A stretch of 64,000 bases of DNA from Arthrobacter sp. B2a2-09 (GTDB lineage Bacteria; Actinomycetota; Actinomycetes; Actinomycetales; Micrococcaceae). A program made the position numbers and the translations under genes. Where the stretch lies: positions 238,405-302,404 of the forward strand of contig NZ_JAMXIC010000005.1 of the NCBI RefSeq assembly GCF_027587375.1, in the 5' to 3' direction. The notes below the pieces were generated by a model, which saw only the letters and a program-made list of their open reading frames with translations, searched no databases and was not told the origin of the DNA. Positions 1 to 9,794 of this stretch are shown here, in pieces (the first letter of the stretch is position 1; every line of letters starts with the position of its first letter).

Positions 1-551
1 TTCACGACGTCGGCGCCTTCCCGCAGGATGGTCCGTACGGCGACGCGCGCCGAAAGTTCATCGTCTGCCAGGATCGTGAAATGACTGGTTGCGCTATGGC
101 CATCGGGTCCCGTGGCATCACAGTGTCCGCCCGTGTGTCCAATGATCCGACCGGCCGTAAGAAGTCGGGGAGCTTCGATCAGGCCCACCTCCTGTGCTCT
201 GGCGTAGCCCGCCGAAAGCCCGCCGAGATCCCGTGCAGCCGTGACGCCGGCGTGCAGGGTCCGGCGCATCCGCTCGGCCACCTGAAAGGCCGTCAGCGCT
301 TGGTCGGCCGCAGGACTATTAGTCTTGGGACCGAACAGAAAATGGACATGCGCGTCGATGAAGCCCGGCAAAAGCGTCATGCCCTGTAGGTCAAATACAG
401 CAGCACCCGGAGACTCCGGGGCGAGTTCCGCCGGTCCGGCGTAGGTGATCCTCCCGTCGCCGTCAACAGTCACCGTGGCGTCCGGCAACGGTGCCCTTCC
501 GGTTCCGTCGATCAGGAGGGCGTGCTCGAAACGTCTAGCTGCGCAGGTCAT
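1..551 (-). CDS. Metal-dependent amidohydrolase, 3' end cut by window edge
   Basis: The minus-strand frame opens with ATG at 551 and stays open to base 1, so only the N-terminal 183 or so residues are present. They follow the amidohydrolase pattern: a small N-terminal beta domain (LLIDGTGR near residue 13), then the metal-binding strand GFIDAHVHF at about residues 63-71, where the two histidines would bind metal. Further on are AARDLGG and a GGHCDATG stretch typical of the imidazolonepropionase or Xaa-Pro dipeptidase-like branch. Such enzymes hydrolyse C-N bonds of cyclic or peptide-like substrates in the cytoplasm; the substrate cannot be told from this part. No ribosome site close to consensus is obvious before the ATG. 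Confidence 0.8.
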   Translation of the reverse strand, partial: MTCAARRFEHALLIDGTGRAPLPDATVTVDGDGRITYAGPAELAPESPGAAVFDLQGMTLLPGFIDAHVHFLFGPKTNSPAADQALTAFQVAERMRRTLHAGVTAARDLGGLSAGYARAQEVGLIEAPRLLTAGRIIGHTGGHCDATGPDGHSATSHFTILADDELSARVAVRTILREGADVV

Positions 552-705
552 TCGCTGTGGTCCTTCCGACCGAACTTCTCTCATCGACTCGGGGGTCGCC
601 ACATCGGCAACGTCCAGAACGCCGTCAATTAAGGAGTCTAAATCTTTCATTTCAGCAAACAAGATGCCGATTTAAGTTCGATTAAGGACATTAAATTTGG
701 CTGGC

Positions 706-918
706 TCATCCCGTCAGCACCGCGCTCCAACCGTCGCCTCGGCCCCTGGCGTTGAGTAGTCCGCGGCTGTGGAGAGCACGAGCTGTGATCCGGTGCGGCC
801 AGTCCTCGTAGAGCCCTGGAGGGCAACCGTTATGTACCCATCTCAAAACCTCAAGGTGCACCGGATTCAGAGGGATATTGCGAGCACCTATGCCTGCATT
901 CTTCCTGCTGGAAGACAA
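706..918 (-). pseudogene. Fragment of a helical DNA-binding-like actinobacterial protein
   Basis: This 70-residue frame carries LNPVHLEVLRWVHNGCPPG, then HRITARALHSRGLL and GRGDGWSAVLTG. I recall this pattern from a widespread small actinobacterial family in which a longer C-terminus follows the GRGxxW segment. Here the frame stops right after it, so I read it as a truncated copy. It is the only thing I can recognise in the 446-base stretch between 552 and 997. It could still be a short functional gene. Confidence 0.35.
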
Positions 919-1006
919 AGCCCTACATCATTGCTTGATCACGCCCCAGAGCTGTGACGCTCGGCCGAGTCGGGGAAGCTGAACTTGTCGTGGTTTCTTG
1001 CGGCAC

Positions 1007-1843
1007 ATGACAGAGTACGAGGCAGGCAAGCGAAGCAGGGACGAAACAGGGATGGGCGGGCTCTACATGGTCTCGTTTGGTGCCGCGGTGCTGATCACGG
1101 CTGCGTTCATGAGTACCTTACTGTTGCACAGCGACGTGGCGCCGATTGCCGGACCCTGGGTAGGAGCCAACTTGCTAGCCTGGCTGACTCAAAGCCTCGC
1201 TGGGCTCTTCCTTTCTGTGACGCTCTGCTCGATGTTTCATATCCTTATGGGCCTGAGACAGTTCGAGCCAGACGACAACATGGACGGTGCAGTTCGTCGA
1301 CTAGGCCGGGCCATGCTGGGTTCGCTCCGACGGATCGCGAACAAGTTCGGGTTCGTAGCCATCTCTGTACTCGTCGGCTATGTCGGTGCGGTCGCGGTGT
1401 TTCCGCCGGCAACGTGGGGTTCCGAGGGAATCGCGCATTCTGTTCCAGATGAGCTTGCCAAAGTACAGCTAGGGGTAGGGCTTTTGGCCCTCGTGATCAT
1501 CGTGCTCTATGAATGCATACGGGTCCTCGAGGATCTGTTGGGGGCGCTTCCAAGCACGTTTCGGATAGGCGGTGCGGCCTTCCTCCTCTGTCATGTCGTG
1601 CTTTTCGTGACGGAGATGCCGCTGTTTTCATTCGACAGGCTCCACCAGAACGTCCTGAGCTACTGGGCGCCTGCCGCAGGGTATACACCGTATACGCGTG
1701 AACCGATGCTCGCTGAACTGGGAAGGCACGGTCTTGGTCCATCGTGGTGGGTGGCAATCCTTTTGATGCTTAGCCTGTCGGGTTTTCGACTGTTCTGGGT
1801 CCGTCTGACACGCCCGAAGAGCAATGTCGGAGCTCGCCCGTGA
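1007..1843 (+). CDS. Hypothetical integral membrane protein
   Basis: The predicted protein has 278 residues from ATG 1007; an in-frame TTG lies nine bases upstream and an ATG at 1052 is also possible. I recognise no family. Hydrophobic segments occur near residues 19-40 (SFGAAVLITAAFMSTLLL), 50-80, 115-135 and 150-170, with further ones near 190 and at the C-terminus, suggesting five or six membrane spans. The charged tail after the last span is short (RLTRPKSNVGARP). It stands alone: the next gene lies on the opposite strand and converges on it with only a few bases between. No ribosome site is evident, so the start is uncertain. Confidence 0.55.
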   Translation: MTEYEAGKRSRDETGMGGLYMVSFGAAVLITAAFMSTLLLHSDVAPIAGPWVGANLLAWLTQSLAGLFLSVTLCSMFHILMGLRQFEPDDNMDGAVRRLGRAMLGSLRRIANKFGFVAISVLVGYVGAVAVFPPATWGSEGIAHSVPDELAKVQLGVGLLALVIIVLYECIRVLEDLLGALPSTFRIGGAAFLLCHVVLFVTEMPLFSFDRLHQNVLSYWAPAAGYTPYTREPMLAELGRHGLGPSWWVAILLMLSLSGFRLFWVRLTRPKSNVGARP

Positions 1844-1848
1844 TGAGG

Positions 1849-2964
1849 TTATGCACTTCTATCGGCGTGATCACCGAATTGCCTCTTGGAATGCTCCGCG
1901 AGGTACAACTCGAATGCTCGGCCCCGGTCCCAGCGTGGCAGTGTGGTGTATTGGGATAGTGCTCGGATGTGTTTGCGGACTCCGGTTTCGTGGATCAGTC
2001 GAACCGCGTCGGGATAGTCCGCGAGTAGGTGTGTGGGGCAGTGGTTTTGTATCCAGAACCGCAACAGCTCTATGGATGTGATGCCGTGCTCTTTCCAGAA
2101 CTCGAAGGCCTCGGCGACGTCGAGGGTCATCGATCGAGATCGGGCTCTTGTGTCGTTTGATGCGCCCAGTGGCAGTCGACCGTAGACGAACCAACTGGGC
2201 GCTGGCTGAAGGGTGGCGCGCCCGTTGCGGATCATGGCATCAAGTGTGGACATGACGGTGTAGGGGGAGACGGCGTAGCGGGGGAGATTAAGGTGGAGCC
2301 CGCCCCAGATATGAAAGTGCTCTTCAATATCGAGGCCGGTGGCGTGGATGTATTCATTGACGGCGGCCAAGACCTCGGCTGAGCGGTGGCCGAACCGACT
2401 CCACCACTCGTCATTTTGGTACTTAGAGGGCAGAGTACCGGTGGCTCTTTCGAAGCAGTGGACTGCTTGAGGAGAGTCTTCGAGATGCCAGCCGTGCTCG
2501 AAGCAGCGCACCGCGACAATGAGAGCCCCGTCGTTGATGCTCTGGTCCAGTCCCATGCTCTGGCGTACGAAGTCCTCGAATCCGTCACTGTGGACGAAGA
2601 CCGCGATCTCGGTCATGCGTGCGATGACGTTGAGGTCGCGGACGGGAGCATTGCTGCGCGTGTGATTGCAGTTGTGGCAAGCGGCGACGTAATTGCTCGG
2701 ATGGTCGATTCCGCCATGCGATCTCGGGATGAAGTGGTCAACCTCGATGACCGGCGGTTTGCGACTGAACTCGTTCCTGATCAGCTGTGCTCCGCAGTGA
2801 CCGCACCGACCATCCCACAGTCTGGTCGTGACGAGGCGGGTACGTGCGGCTGTTGTGGGCCATTTTCCGTCTGTGATGTTCGTTATGGTCAGACCATAAC
2901 GCCCGGGTGTGACATCTACGACGGATACCGCATCGGGACGTGGCGAGTAGTTGATCTTATTGGC
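1849..2964 (-). CDS. HNH endonuclease-family protein with unresolved start
   Basis: The minus-strand frame is open from a stop at 2965-2967 down to 1849. Its first part encodes a clear HNH domain: CGHCGAQL, then VIEVDHFIPRSHGG and CHNCNHTRSN, giving two CxxC zinc pairs around the His-Asn-His core. HNH domains nick or cut nucleic acid. The following 255 residues, from ATG 2616, are of unknown family and rich in Trp and His (WKEHGITSIELLRFW). I found no ATG, GTG or TTG in frame upstream of 2616, so the HNH part has no standard start. Possibilities are a CTG start (for example at 2892), an upstream frameshift, a sequence error or a decaying gene. A start at 2616 would lose the whole HNH domain, which looks unlikely to be the original gene. 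Confidence 0.6.
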   Translation of the reverse strand, partial: ANKINYSPRPDAVSVVDVTPGRYGLTITNITDGKWPTTAARTRLVTTRLWDGRCGHCGAQLIRNEFSRKPPVIEVDHFIPRSHGGIDHPSNYVAACHNCNHTRSNAPVRDLNVIARMTEIAVFVHSDGFEDFVRQSMGLDQSINDGALIVAVRCFEHGWHLEDSPQAVHCFERATGTLPSKYQNDEWWSRFGHRSAEVLAAVNEYIHATGLDIEEHFHIWGGLHLNLPRYAVSPYTVMSTLDAMIRNGRATLQPAPSWFVYGRLPLGASNDTRARSRSMTLDVAEAFEFWKEHGITSIELLRFWIQNHCPTHLLADYPDAVRLIHETGVRKHIRALSQYTTLPRWDRGRAFELYLAEHSKRQFGDHADRSA

Positions 2965-3206
2965 TCAGGTCGCGGCAGATCCAAAACCCTTGCCGAGGAG
3001 TGCAGTTGCCAAGTCTTGACCGGGCTGAGGATGAAGCGATGTTTCTCACTCCGAGTTCAGCCCGATCATGGAAGGCATGGGGGAGAGAATATCGCGGCAC
3101 GCATCACCGGCCTCGACAGCATCGATTCCGGTGCCCGACACCAGGATAGGGCAGGCGTCCGGTCCTGAGGAACGGGCACGCTGTCCGGCCCGAGTGCGTC
3201 CGACAA

Positions 3207-3431
3207 TCAGGCGGATTCGCGCACGACGAGTTCGGCAGTCGTCGGTTCAAGAGCGCGCGGCACCGACTCACCGGCCAACGCTCGGGCCACGGCGTCGGCA
3301 ACTTTTCGCGCCTCCGAGGAAAGGTCGGTCGCGACGGTGGTGAGCGGCGGAATAGTGAGAGCCGCCGCCGGAATGTCGTCTGCGCCAATGACAGCGAAGT
3401 CTTGCGGGGCACGGAGGCCCAGCACACTCAA
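3207..3431 (-). pseudogene. C-terminal remnant of a LacI-family regulator
   Basis: The frame reads GLRAPQDFAVIGADDIPAA, then PPLTTVATD and a final VPRALEPTTAELVVRESA. This is the standard end of the LacI/PurR ligand-binding domain. The helix-turn-helix and about the first 250 residues are absent, and the frame runs back in phase into the stop codon of the MFS gene upstream at 3519. It looks like a deletion remnant of the regulator that may once have controlled the neighbouring transporter. Confidence 0.6.
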
Positions 3432-3518
3432 AGTCGAAGCTTTTCTGATGGGTCCGCGCCGGTCTTTGGCGTGATCGCGGCCGGAGAAGCACCGCAGGCA
3501 CGGATCAAACTCAAGAGT

Positions 3519-5141
3519 CTACTGTCCATTCCGGCGTGTGCTGGCCGTTGCTGCGATGAGGTGTCTGACGGTTGGCCTCTCGATGCTCAGGGCTTCTGCC
3601 TGCGCTTGAACGGCCTGATCGGCGGCCGTATTCCTTTCCTGGTGTTGGCGAAGGTGATCCTCCCAGGAACGAACCAGAAACTTCTCGACGAAACGACCGG
3701 GCGCGTTCCCATCGGCAAAGAGCCCCCATTGCATCCCGCCGGAGCGTTGTTGTGCCTCGCCGACCTTGCACATCAGCGAGGTGAAGGAATCAATATCTTC
3801 CGCAGCGACCTGATAGGTCTTCAGGACCATGACCGGGCCATCTGAGGGGTCGGGTTCAAAGACCAGTGCGGGTTCGGGCCAATGCGCCGACGGCGTGAGG
3901 TCCAGCCGGCCAATAGTCAGCGGCAGCGGCCACGTTGCCACCGACATGGCGCAAACGGCCAACAGAATGGCGGACACGATCAACACCCAGACCGTGTTCG
4001 TCAGCCCGGCAATGCCTCCCCAAAGTAGCGACCCGACCGCCTGGCCACCCATGAAGACCACCATGTATGCGGCCAGGCCCCGCGCGCGCACCCAGTTGGG
4101 GAGCATCAGCTGCATCGACGAATTCAAGATGGAGAGCACAACCAACCATGCGGTGCCCGCAAGAATAAGGACGAGCGCGACCACCATCACGGAGGGGACC
4201 AAGGCTAGAACCACCGTCGCGGCACCGAAAACAATCGCTGAGGCCGCCATCAACTCGTTTGCGCTGAACCGCATCCTGAGGCGGGAAAGGCCGAATGCGC
4301 CAAGCACCGCACCCAGCCCGAGCGCACCTAGGAGACCACCGTAGCCCGCCGACCCCAGGTGCAGGGGGCCGTGAGCAACGACGGGCAGCAGCGCCCACAG
4401 GGCACTGGCCGGAACGATGAACAACACCGACCGCAGAAGGATTCGCCGCACCGCGGGGGCGTTGCGGATGAATCTCAGACCGGTGCCCAACGCAGCAACG
4501 GGGCGTTCCATCGGCAGGGCCTGCGCGGCCAGCTTCTTTTCACGCCAGGCAATGAGGACCACCACGACTCCTATGAACGAGACCGCGTTGAGCGCGAACA
4601 CCAATGTCGGGCCCGATACCGCCACCAGCACCCCGGCGATTGCTGGACCTGCGGCGCGCCCGACATTGACGTTCATACTGCCCAGCGCTGCAGCTGCCGG
4701 AATCTGTGCCCTTGGAACTAGACTCGGCTGGATCGCCTGCCAGGCCGGGGCCGTCAGGGCCTGACCGCATCCCATGAGGAACAAAAGCACCAACACCACA
4801 ACGGGAGTGGTCACCCCTGCCCAGGTGAGGACCGCCAGCAGGCCGGCAGTCAACGCCATCGCCGTCTGCACCGAAATAAGCAAATGACGCCGGTCAATCA
4901 GATCGGCAAGGACGCCGGAAGGCAGGGACAGCAGCATCACCGGCAGCGTGGTCGCGACCTGCACCAGCGAAACCAGGGTGGCCGCATTCGGTTCAGTGAC
5001 GAGCATCCACTGAGCGCCTACCGTTTGCATCCAGGTGCCCACATTGGAGCCAAGCTGAGCGAACCAGAGGCCTCGGAAGATCACCGAGGCCATCGGCGCC
5101 CAGGTGGACGGCTCGGGGCCCTGACGTACCTGGTCAGCCAT
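3519..5141 (-). CDS. MFS transporter of the MFS_3/EntS type
   Basis: From ATG 5141 the protein has 540 residues with about twelve hydrophobic segments in the first 420, such as GLWFAQLGSNVGTWMQ, PVMLLSLPSGVLADLIDRR and AGPAIAGVLVAVSG. The sequence follows the enterobactin-exporter-like MFS_3 family, including its usual cytoplasmic C-terminal domain (MVLKTYQVAAEDIDSF to VRHLIAA). Members are proton-driven exporters in the cytoplasmic membrane; the substrate here is unknown. An in-frame start at 5249 would add 36 poorly conserved residues. GGTGGGG shortly upstream supports 5141. It sits alone, with a LacI remnant just downstream. Confidence 0.8.
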   Translation of the reverse strand: MADQVRQGPEPSTWAPMASVIFRGLWFAQLGSNVGTWMQTVGAQWMLVTEPNAATLVSLVQVATTLPVMLLSLPSGVLADLIDRRHLLISVQTAMALTAGLLAVLTWAGVTTPVVVLVLLFLMGCGQALTAPAWQAIQPSLVPRAQIPAAAALGSMNVNVGRAAGPAIAGVLVAVSGPTLVFALNAVSFIGVVVVLIAWREKKLAAQALPMERPVAALGTGLRFIRNAPAVRRILLRSVLFIVPASALWALLPVVAHGPLHLGSAGYGGLLGALGLGAVLGAFGLSRLRMRFSANELMAASAIVFGAATVVLALVPSVMVVALVLILAGTAWLVVLSILNSSMQLMLPNWVRARGLAAYMVVFMGGQAVGSLLWGGIAGLTNTVWVLIVSAILLAVCAMSVATWPLPLTIGRLDLTPSAHWPEPALVFEPDPSDGPVMVLKTYQVAAEDIDSFTSLMCKVGEAQQRSGGMQWGLFADGNAPGRFVEKFLVRSWEDHLRQHQERNTAADQAVQAQAEALSIERPTVRHLIAATASTRRNGQ

Positions 5142-5412
5142 CGACCCCACCTGCCTCGGTTGCCACGTCGGCCTGCCGTACCGCCAGATCAGTTCCGCTC
5201 GGGTCGACTCTACGCATTCAATATCCTTGTGGTCAGTGAATGTCGTCAACTGTGATTGTAGACGGTTGATGCTGCTACTTTGTCGGAGTCGTACCCGGGA
5301 GGATCAGCTCAGATCCCGATACGAAATAACATGCCAGGCTATCCAAATTGGGAGGATATGCACCCCTTCGAGCAATCCGCGCAGAAGGTTGGGAGGGGGA
5401 CGGCGTCGACTG

Positions 5413-6816
5413 TCAAAGATTAATCATGTGTCCGGTGAGCCCGTGGAAAGATTCCTGCAGGGCCTCGCTGAGGGTCGGATGAGTGTGGACGTTCCGTGCC
5501 AGCTCAGTGGCGGTGAGATCCCATTTCTGGGCCAACGTGAGCTCGGGCAGCAGCTCGGAGACATCCGGCCCTATGAGATGGCCGCCCAGCAGTTCGCCGT
5601 GCGGCGTTTCGGAGATCAGTTTGACGAAGCCTGTGGGCCCTCCCAAACCGTGCGCTTTTCCGTTGGCCGTGAACGGGAACGTGCTGACCTTGATGTCACG
5701 GCCTTCGTCGCGGGCCTGCTGTTCGGTAAGGCCGAAGCTGGCGACCTGCGGCTGGCAGAATGTGGCGCGCGGCATCATGCGGTAGTCGCCCAAGGGCATC
5801 GTCTCTGCTCCGGCGATGGTTTCGGCAGCTACAACGCCCTGAGCCTCGGCGACATGGGCGAGCTGAAGTTTGGCCGTCACATCGCCGATCGCGTAGATGT
5901 GTGGAACATTGGTCCGCATGTAGTCGTCAATGGCGATCGCTCGTCGGTCGGTTGTTAGCGCCACCCCCGTTCTTTCCAGCCCGAAGCCGCTGACGTTCGC
6001 GGCAAACCCGATCGACACCAGCACCCTGTCCGTCCGGAGGCTTCCGGTCGCACCGTCGGCGCCGGTGTAGGTGACAATGACTGATGACCCCTCATCCAGC
6101 ACCGTTTCCACCTTCGTCGAGGTGAGGATTGGGATCCCCAGCTTCTTGTACTGCTTGAAGATTTCCTTGGAAACGTCCGCGTCTTCGGTTGGGAGCGCTC
6201 GGTCCAAGAACTCGATGATCGTCACGTCGACCCCATAGTTGCGCAGCACGTAGGCGAACTCCATGCCAATGGCCCCGGCGCCGACTATCACGATGGATCG
6301 GGGCAACTCCCGGTCCAGAATCTGCTCCTCATATGTCACGACATTCGCGCTTGCCACGACCCCGGGGAGCATCCGTACGGTCGATCCTGTGGCGATGATC
6401 GCGTGGTCGAAGGTGAGGGTCTCGGTTCCCCCGGCGTTCAGGTCCACGTCCATGCTGTGGCTGTCCCTGAAGACTCCGGAGCCATCGTATTCGGTGATCC
6501 CGTTCTTCTTCATCAGGAAATGGACGCCCCGGACACGTCCGTCGGCAACCTGCCGGCTGCGGTCGAAGGCGGCGCCAAAGTCAAAGGACACGTCCCCCAT
6601 GATCCCGAACATTTCCGCCTGGGTATTGAATATGTGTGCAAGCTCTGCGTTGCGCAGCAGGGCCTTCGATGGGATGCAACCGACATTCAGGCACACACCG
6701 CCCCAGTACTTCTTCTCGACAACCGCCACCCGCAGACCAAGCTGCGCGCTACGAATCGCGGCGACATAGCCGCCGGGGCCAGCCCCGAGGATCACGACGT
6801 CGAAGTGTTCACTCAT
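5413..6816 (-). CDS. lpdA: Dihydrolipoyl dehydrogenase
   Basis: The 467-residue flavoprotein starts at ATG 6816, preceded on its strand by AGGAGA at good spacing. It has the FAD-binding [14 protein letters not shown], the redox disulfide [13 protein letters not shown], an NAD-binding [13 protein letters not shown] near residue 180, the second FAD motif HIYAIGDVT, and the interface [10 protein letters not shown] with the catalytic His-Glu pair. This is the E3 enzyme that reoxidises dihydrolipoamide of 2-oxoacid dehydrogenase complexes with NAD. No E1 or E2 gene lies nearby, so it is probably an extra or general copy. Confidence 0.93.
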   Translation of the reverse strand: MSEHFDVVILGAGPGGYVAAIRSAQLGLRVAVVEKKYWGGVCLNVGCIPSKALLRNAELAHIFNTQAEMFGIMGDVSFDFGAAFDRSRQVADGRVRGVHFLMKKNGITEYDGSGVFRDSHSMDVDLNAGGTETLTFDHAIIATGSTVRMLPGVVASANVVTYEEQILDRELPRSIVIVGAGAIGMEFAYVLRNYGVDVTIIEFLDRALPTEDADVSKEIFKQYKKLGIPILTSTKVETVLDEGSSVIVTYTGADGATGSLRTDRVLVSIGFAANVSGFGLERTGVALTTDRRAIAIDDYMRTNVPHIYAIGDVTAKLQLAHVAEAQGVVAAETIAGAETMPLGDYRMMPRATFCQPQVASFGLTEQQARDEGRDIKVSTFPFTANGKAHGLGGPTGFVKLISETPHGELLGGHLIGPDVSELLPELTLAQKWDLTATELARNVHTHPTLSEALQESFHGLTGHMINL

Positions 6817-7070
6817 GACAACCAACTCTCCTTGGGTTCGGGCACGCGGCAACCCACCGATGACGGCAGATTCAGCGGACCTGACGGTTTTGGTACAAGA
6901 TTCTCCGGGTGACAAATACGGCTGCGCTTCATGCTGCGGGACGTTGACGATAGTGAACCCCGGGTAGAGGCTTGGAACCAGCACCACGTCGGCCGAGCTC
7001 GTAGGAGAGTCAATGCCAAAGCCATCCCTCGTCCTCCATCAACTTCTCCTGCACGAAAGGCGCTCCCCTC

Positions 7071-7691
7071 ATGACTAGCGAGCCTCGCCGCGATCCACTC
7101 ACCGACAATCTTCTCACTCCGGAAAATTCCGCCCTCCTCCTCATCGACTACCAGCCAACACAAGTGCAGTCGATCAACTCGATCGACAGAGCGCAACTCA
7201 TCCGAAACGTCGCGACGACGGTAAAGCTCGCTCGCACATTCGATATTCCGATCGTTTTATCGACGGTAAACGTCGCCACTGGTCGAAACAAGGGCACCAT
7301 CCCAGCCCTCGCCGACCTACTGACCGGCGTGCCCTCGTTGGACAGAACATCAATCAACGCGTGGGAGGATGTAGCGTTTCGAGCGGCAGTCAGCGCGACC
7401 GCGCGAAAGAAGCTCATCATAGCCGCGCTTTGGACGGAAGCATGCCTCACGTTCCCCACCCTCGATGCGCTCCGCGAGGGCTTTGAGGTCTTTCCAGTCG
7501 TCGACGCGGTCGGTGGCACTTCGGTCATTGCCCACGAAACAGCGATCACGCGTGTCACACGAGCTGGCGCCCAGCCGGTCAGCATCGCCCAACTGGCCTG
7601 CGAGCTGCAACGGGACTGGAATCGAACCGACACGGTCCAGGCGTTCGTCGACGAACTCACTGAAGCAGGTATCTTCCTCAAGCTGGGCTAG
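7071..7691 (+). CDS. Isochorismatase-family cysteine hydrolase (YcaC-like)
   Basis: The 206-residue protein has the isochorismatase-like fold. The catalytic Asp lies in ALLLIDYQPTQVQSI (near residue 26) and the nucleophilic Cys in LWTEACLTFPTLDALREGF (near 124), followed by FPVVDAVGGTS. The EAC-plus-TFP pattern matches the YcaC-like branch, often annotated as hydrolases of unknown substrate, rather than true isochorismatase. It is likely cytoplasmic. It is flanked by the divergent lipoamide dehydrogenase and a GNAT gene with no evident operon link. Confidence 0.82.
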   Translation: MTSEPRRDPLTDNLLTPENSALLLIDYQPTQVQSINSIDRAQLIRNVATTVKLARTFDIPIVLSTVNVATGRNKGTIPALADLLTGVPSLDRTSINAWEDVAFRAAVSATARKKLIIAALWTEACLTFPTLDALREGFEVFPVVDAVGGTSVIAHETAITRVTRAGAQPVSIAQLACELQRDWNRTDTVQAFVDELTEAGIFLKLG

Positions 7692-7891
7692 GAGACCGAT
7701 GAGATCGGCTACGCCCGATAGTTCGGCTTGAGGCGTGTCCAACAGATGTGTGTCTCACTGTGCAGCGCTATGTGGCCTTGTTCTAGCAGAGGTACGTGGC
7801 ACCCCGCCCGTTAGGGGATCGGCTTACGGGCAGCGGTCCTCGTTCCAAACGATCTGTGGCACCTGCAGACCCGATCTGGCAAAGTGCTCAC

Positions 7892-8374
7892 ATGGAATAT
7901 CAACTGCGCATTCCCACCGCTGCAGACACCGAAACAGTGGTACAGCTTCATGTCGAGTCGTGGCGTGAGACTTATGGTCACCTACTGCCGGAGTCGTTCT
8001 TCAACGACGAGCTCGTTGAACAGCGCCGAAGAATGTGGACGGACAACCTTCGGTCGATTCCTCCCGCATGGGACATGCAGGTTGCCGAAGCGGAGGGCGA
8101 GATGGTGGGATTCGCACTGGCCGGGCCAGCTAGTGGACAGTCCCCAAGTGCACGAGAGCTACACCTGATCTACGTGCTACGTGCCCACCAAGGCACACAA
8201 TTGGGGCAACAACTCCTGGACTCCACCCTCGGCGCCGACCCTGGCATTCTCTGGGTCGAGAAAACGAACGAACGGGCCAAGGCCTTCTACCGACGCAATG
8301 GCTTTGAACTGGACGGCACCGAAGAAGCCGACGAGCAGAACCCCGTCTTCGTCGATGTGAGGATGGTGCGGTGA
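7892..8374 (+). CDS. GNAT-family N-acetyltransferase
   Basis: From ATG 7892 the protein has 160 residues and shows a standard GNAT fold: RIPTAADTETVVQLHVESWRETY at the N-terminus, the acetyl-CoA strand and loop LIYVLRAHQGTQLGQQLL near residue 95 (an R/Q-x-x-G-x-A/G variant, QGTQLG), then WVEKTNERAKAFYRRNGFEL. The YRRNGF segment is the usual C-terminal GNAT signature. The substrate cannot be predicted. An in-frame start at 7796 exists, but its extra residues do not fit the family. Confidence 0.82.
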   Translation: MEYQLRIPTAADTETVVQLHVESWRETYGHLLPESFFNDELVEQRRRMWTDNLRSIPPAWDMQVAEAEGEMVGFALAGPASGQSPSARELHLIYVLRAHQGTQLGQQLLDSTLGADPGILWVEKTNERAKAFYRRNGFELDGTEEADEQNPVFVDVRMVR

Positions 8375-8595
8375 GCGATCCTTCACCGGGGCACCTTCCC
8401 AGCCAGTGCGGATCTTGGTGATCGCGAACCTGATTCCACGATGGATCACGTCAGCAGGATCGAGTCCCAACGACAAGAGATCGAATTCGATTTGGTCCAA
8501 AAATTCCTCGCCCAGGTCAGGACCCTACCGGAGCAGCTAGAGGCGATGAGGGCCGGCACTCCGGGACACCTTTAGCCCGCAATTGCGCAGCAGCA

Positions 8596-8754
8596 TCAGC
8601 TGTCCTCGGCCCGTGCTGCCCTCTTCAACTCAGCGATCCTCAGCCGTAAGAAGATGATGGCCAAGACCAGCGCGTACACGGCCAGGACGGCCACGGCGAT
8701 CACGAAGACAGCGTATAGGACCCCGATGATTCCGAAGGCCGGACTTAAGTTCAT
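8596..8754 (-). CDS. Small single-span membrane protein
   Basis: This 52-residue frame starts at ATG 8754. It has a short N-terminus (MNLSPAFG), one long hydrophobic span of about 28 residues rich in Val, Ala, Leu and Ile, then a basic tail (LRLRIAELKRAARAEDS), suggesting an N-out, C-in membrane peptide. I do not recognise the family. It follows closely after the sigma-factor remnant on the same strand. The clean span and positive-inside tail make it plausible as a real gene. Confidence 0.4.
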   Translation of the reverse strand: MNLSPAFGIIGVLYAVFVIAVAVLAVYALVLAIIFLRLRIAELKRAARAEDS

Positions 8755-8756
8755 TG

Positions 8757-8972
8757 CTACCCCAATAGTCGTTGAGTCCCAATGCTACGCAAACCACCAA
8801 AGATTCCGCTGGATTGGGGAAGGCGTGCCCCCGTTCGCTGACGAGGCTTCCAACCGATTGCCGGATGACGAAAGATCCGATCCCGGTGCCGGTGGAACAG
8901 CAATCCGAAGGCCTCACCCTCACCCTTGAGGCTTCGCGCCCACAGCCCGTCATCACAGGATTCAACGTCCAT
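8757..8972 (-). pseudogene. N-terminal remnant of an ECF sigma factor
   Basis: The start DDGLWARSLKGEGEAFG followed by LLFHRHRDRIFRH is the usual beginning of actinobacterial ECF sigma-70 factors (region 2.1). The match then breaks off: the next residues no longer resemble region 2.2, and no region 4 follows in any frame. The frame ends after 71 residues. It is best read as a frameshifted and truncated sigma gene. Confidence 0.55.
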
Positions 8973-9250
8973 GCCCTGTATTGTCCGGGAATGGCGAAAA
9001 AGGTTTCACAAGAAGGGAACATTTCTAAAAAAATCGCCATGAGCACGGTGAAGGGTCCTTCAGCGGTCACATCGCGGAAGGCCGACAAACGAATACCCCG
9101 GGTGACATGTAGAGCCGCTAAGAGCCGGTCACCTATCGCTGCGATTCACGGGTCTGGGACTGGGCGCGGCGAAGCACAGATTTATCGACATACGACCGAG
9201 CGTTCAAGGCACCGAAATGCTACCTTTCCTCCAGTCATAGGCTTTGAGCC

Positions 9251-9481
9251 ATGCACGAGCGCTTGTTGTCAAAGTCCCCTTCTTGGTTCCTGGCCGTCAT
9301 GGGGATATCCTTCGCGGCTGGTCTTTACCTCATGGATACGGTGTTCCATGGCAGCGGTCCGCTGGATCCCGGAATCCACTTGCTGAGGATCATCCTGGCG
9401 TTCGTAGCCCTTACGATCTGCGGTGTCGCTACACGAATGTGGTGGCTGAGGGGCCGTGCGAAAAATACCTCTCGGGACTGA
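9251..9481 (+). CDS. Small two-span membrane protein
   Basis: The 76-residue protein has two hydrophobic segments, near residues 12-30 (WFLAVMGISFAAGLYLMD) and 44-62 (LLRIILAFVALTICGVAT), joined by a polar loop containing GSGPLDPG. The C-terminus is basic (RMWWLRGRAKNTSRD). I do not recognise a family. Balanced hydrophobicity and the positive C-terminal tail suggest a real membrane protein. Confidence 0.45.
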   Translation: MHERLLSKSPSWFLAVMGISFAAGLYLMDTVFHGSGPLDPGIHLLRIILAFVALTICGVATRMWWLRGRAKNTSRD

Positions 9482-9794
9482 ATTGTCGCTTTGCCGCCCT
9501 GGCCGGTGAAACGTCCCACTTAGGGATCCTCGACCGGGCACTGCGGTCACCCCGGATCCGTGTGCGGCGGGAATGAGACGTCACCAGGGCCGAGCTTGGC
9601 GCGGACTACTTTCTACCCGTCGTCCCGAAGGTCCTTGAGCTCCCGGATCTAGGACCTCAACTCCGCGGTCTTCACTTCTTCCGCTGCGGCCTCGCCCGCT
9701 TCACCGTCAGCGAGCACCTTGGGTCAGCCAAACGAGGGGAACGAGGAATAGTCGACGTCCACGGCCCTGCCGCCGGTGATTCATTCCCCCTGGC
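9482..9794. other. Gene-free stretch
   Basis: I see no supported gene here. Minus-strand reading gives a short lysine- and glutamate-rich fragment (AAEEVKTAELRS) interrupted by stops, which might be decayed coding sequence. I could not assign it. Confidence 0.4.

Noticed and set aside
5227..5958. Plus-strand open frame opposite the lipoamide dehydrogenase gene
   Set aside because: The opposite strand has every lipoamide dehydrogenase motif; this frame has none of its own.
8441..8575. 44-codon plus-strand frame (MDHVSRIESQRQEIEF)
   Set aside because: No ribosome site, no family and no conservation evidence; too short to support as a gene.
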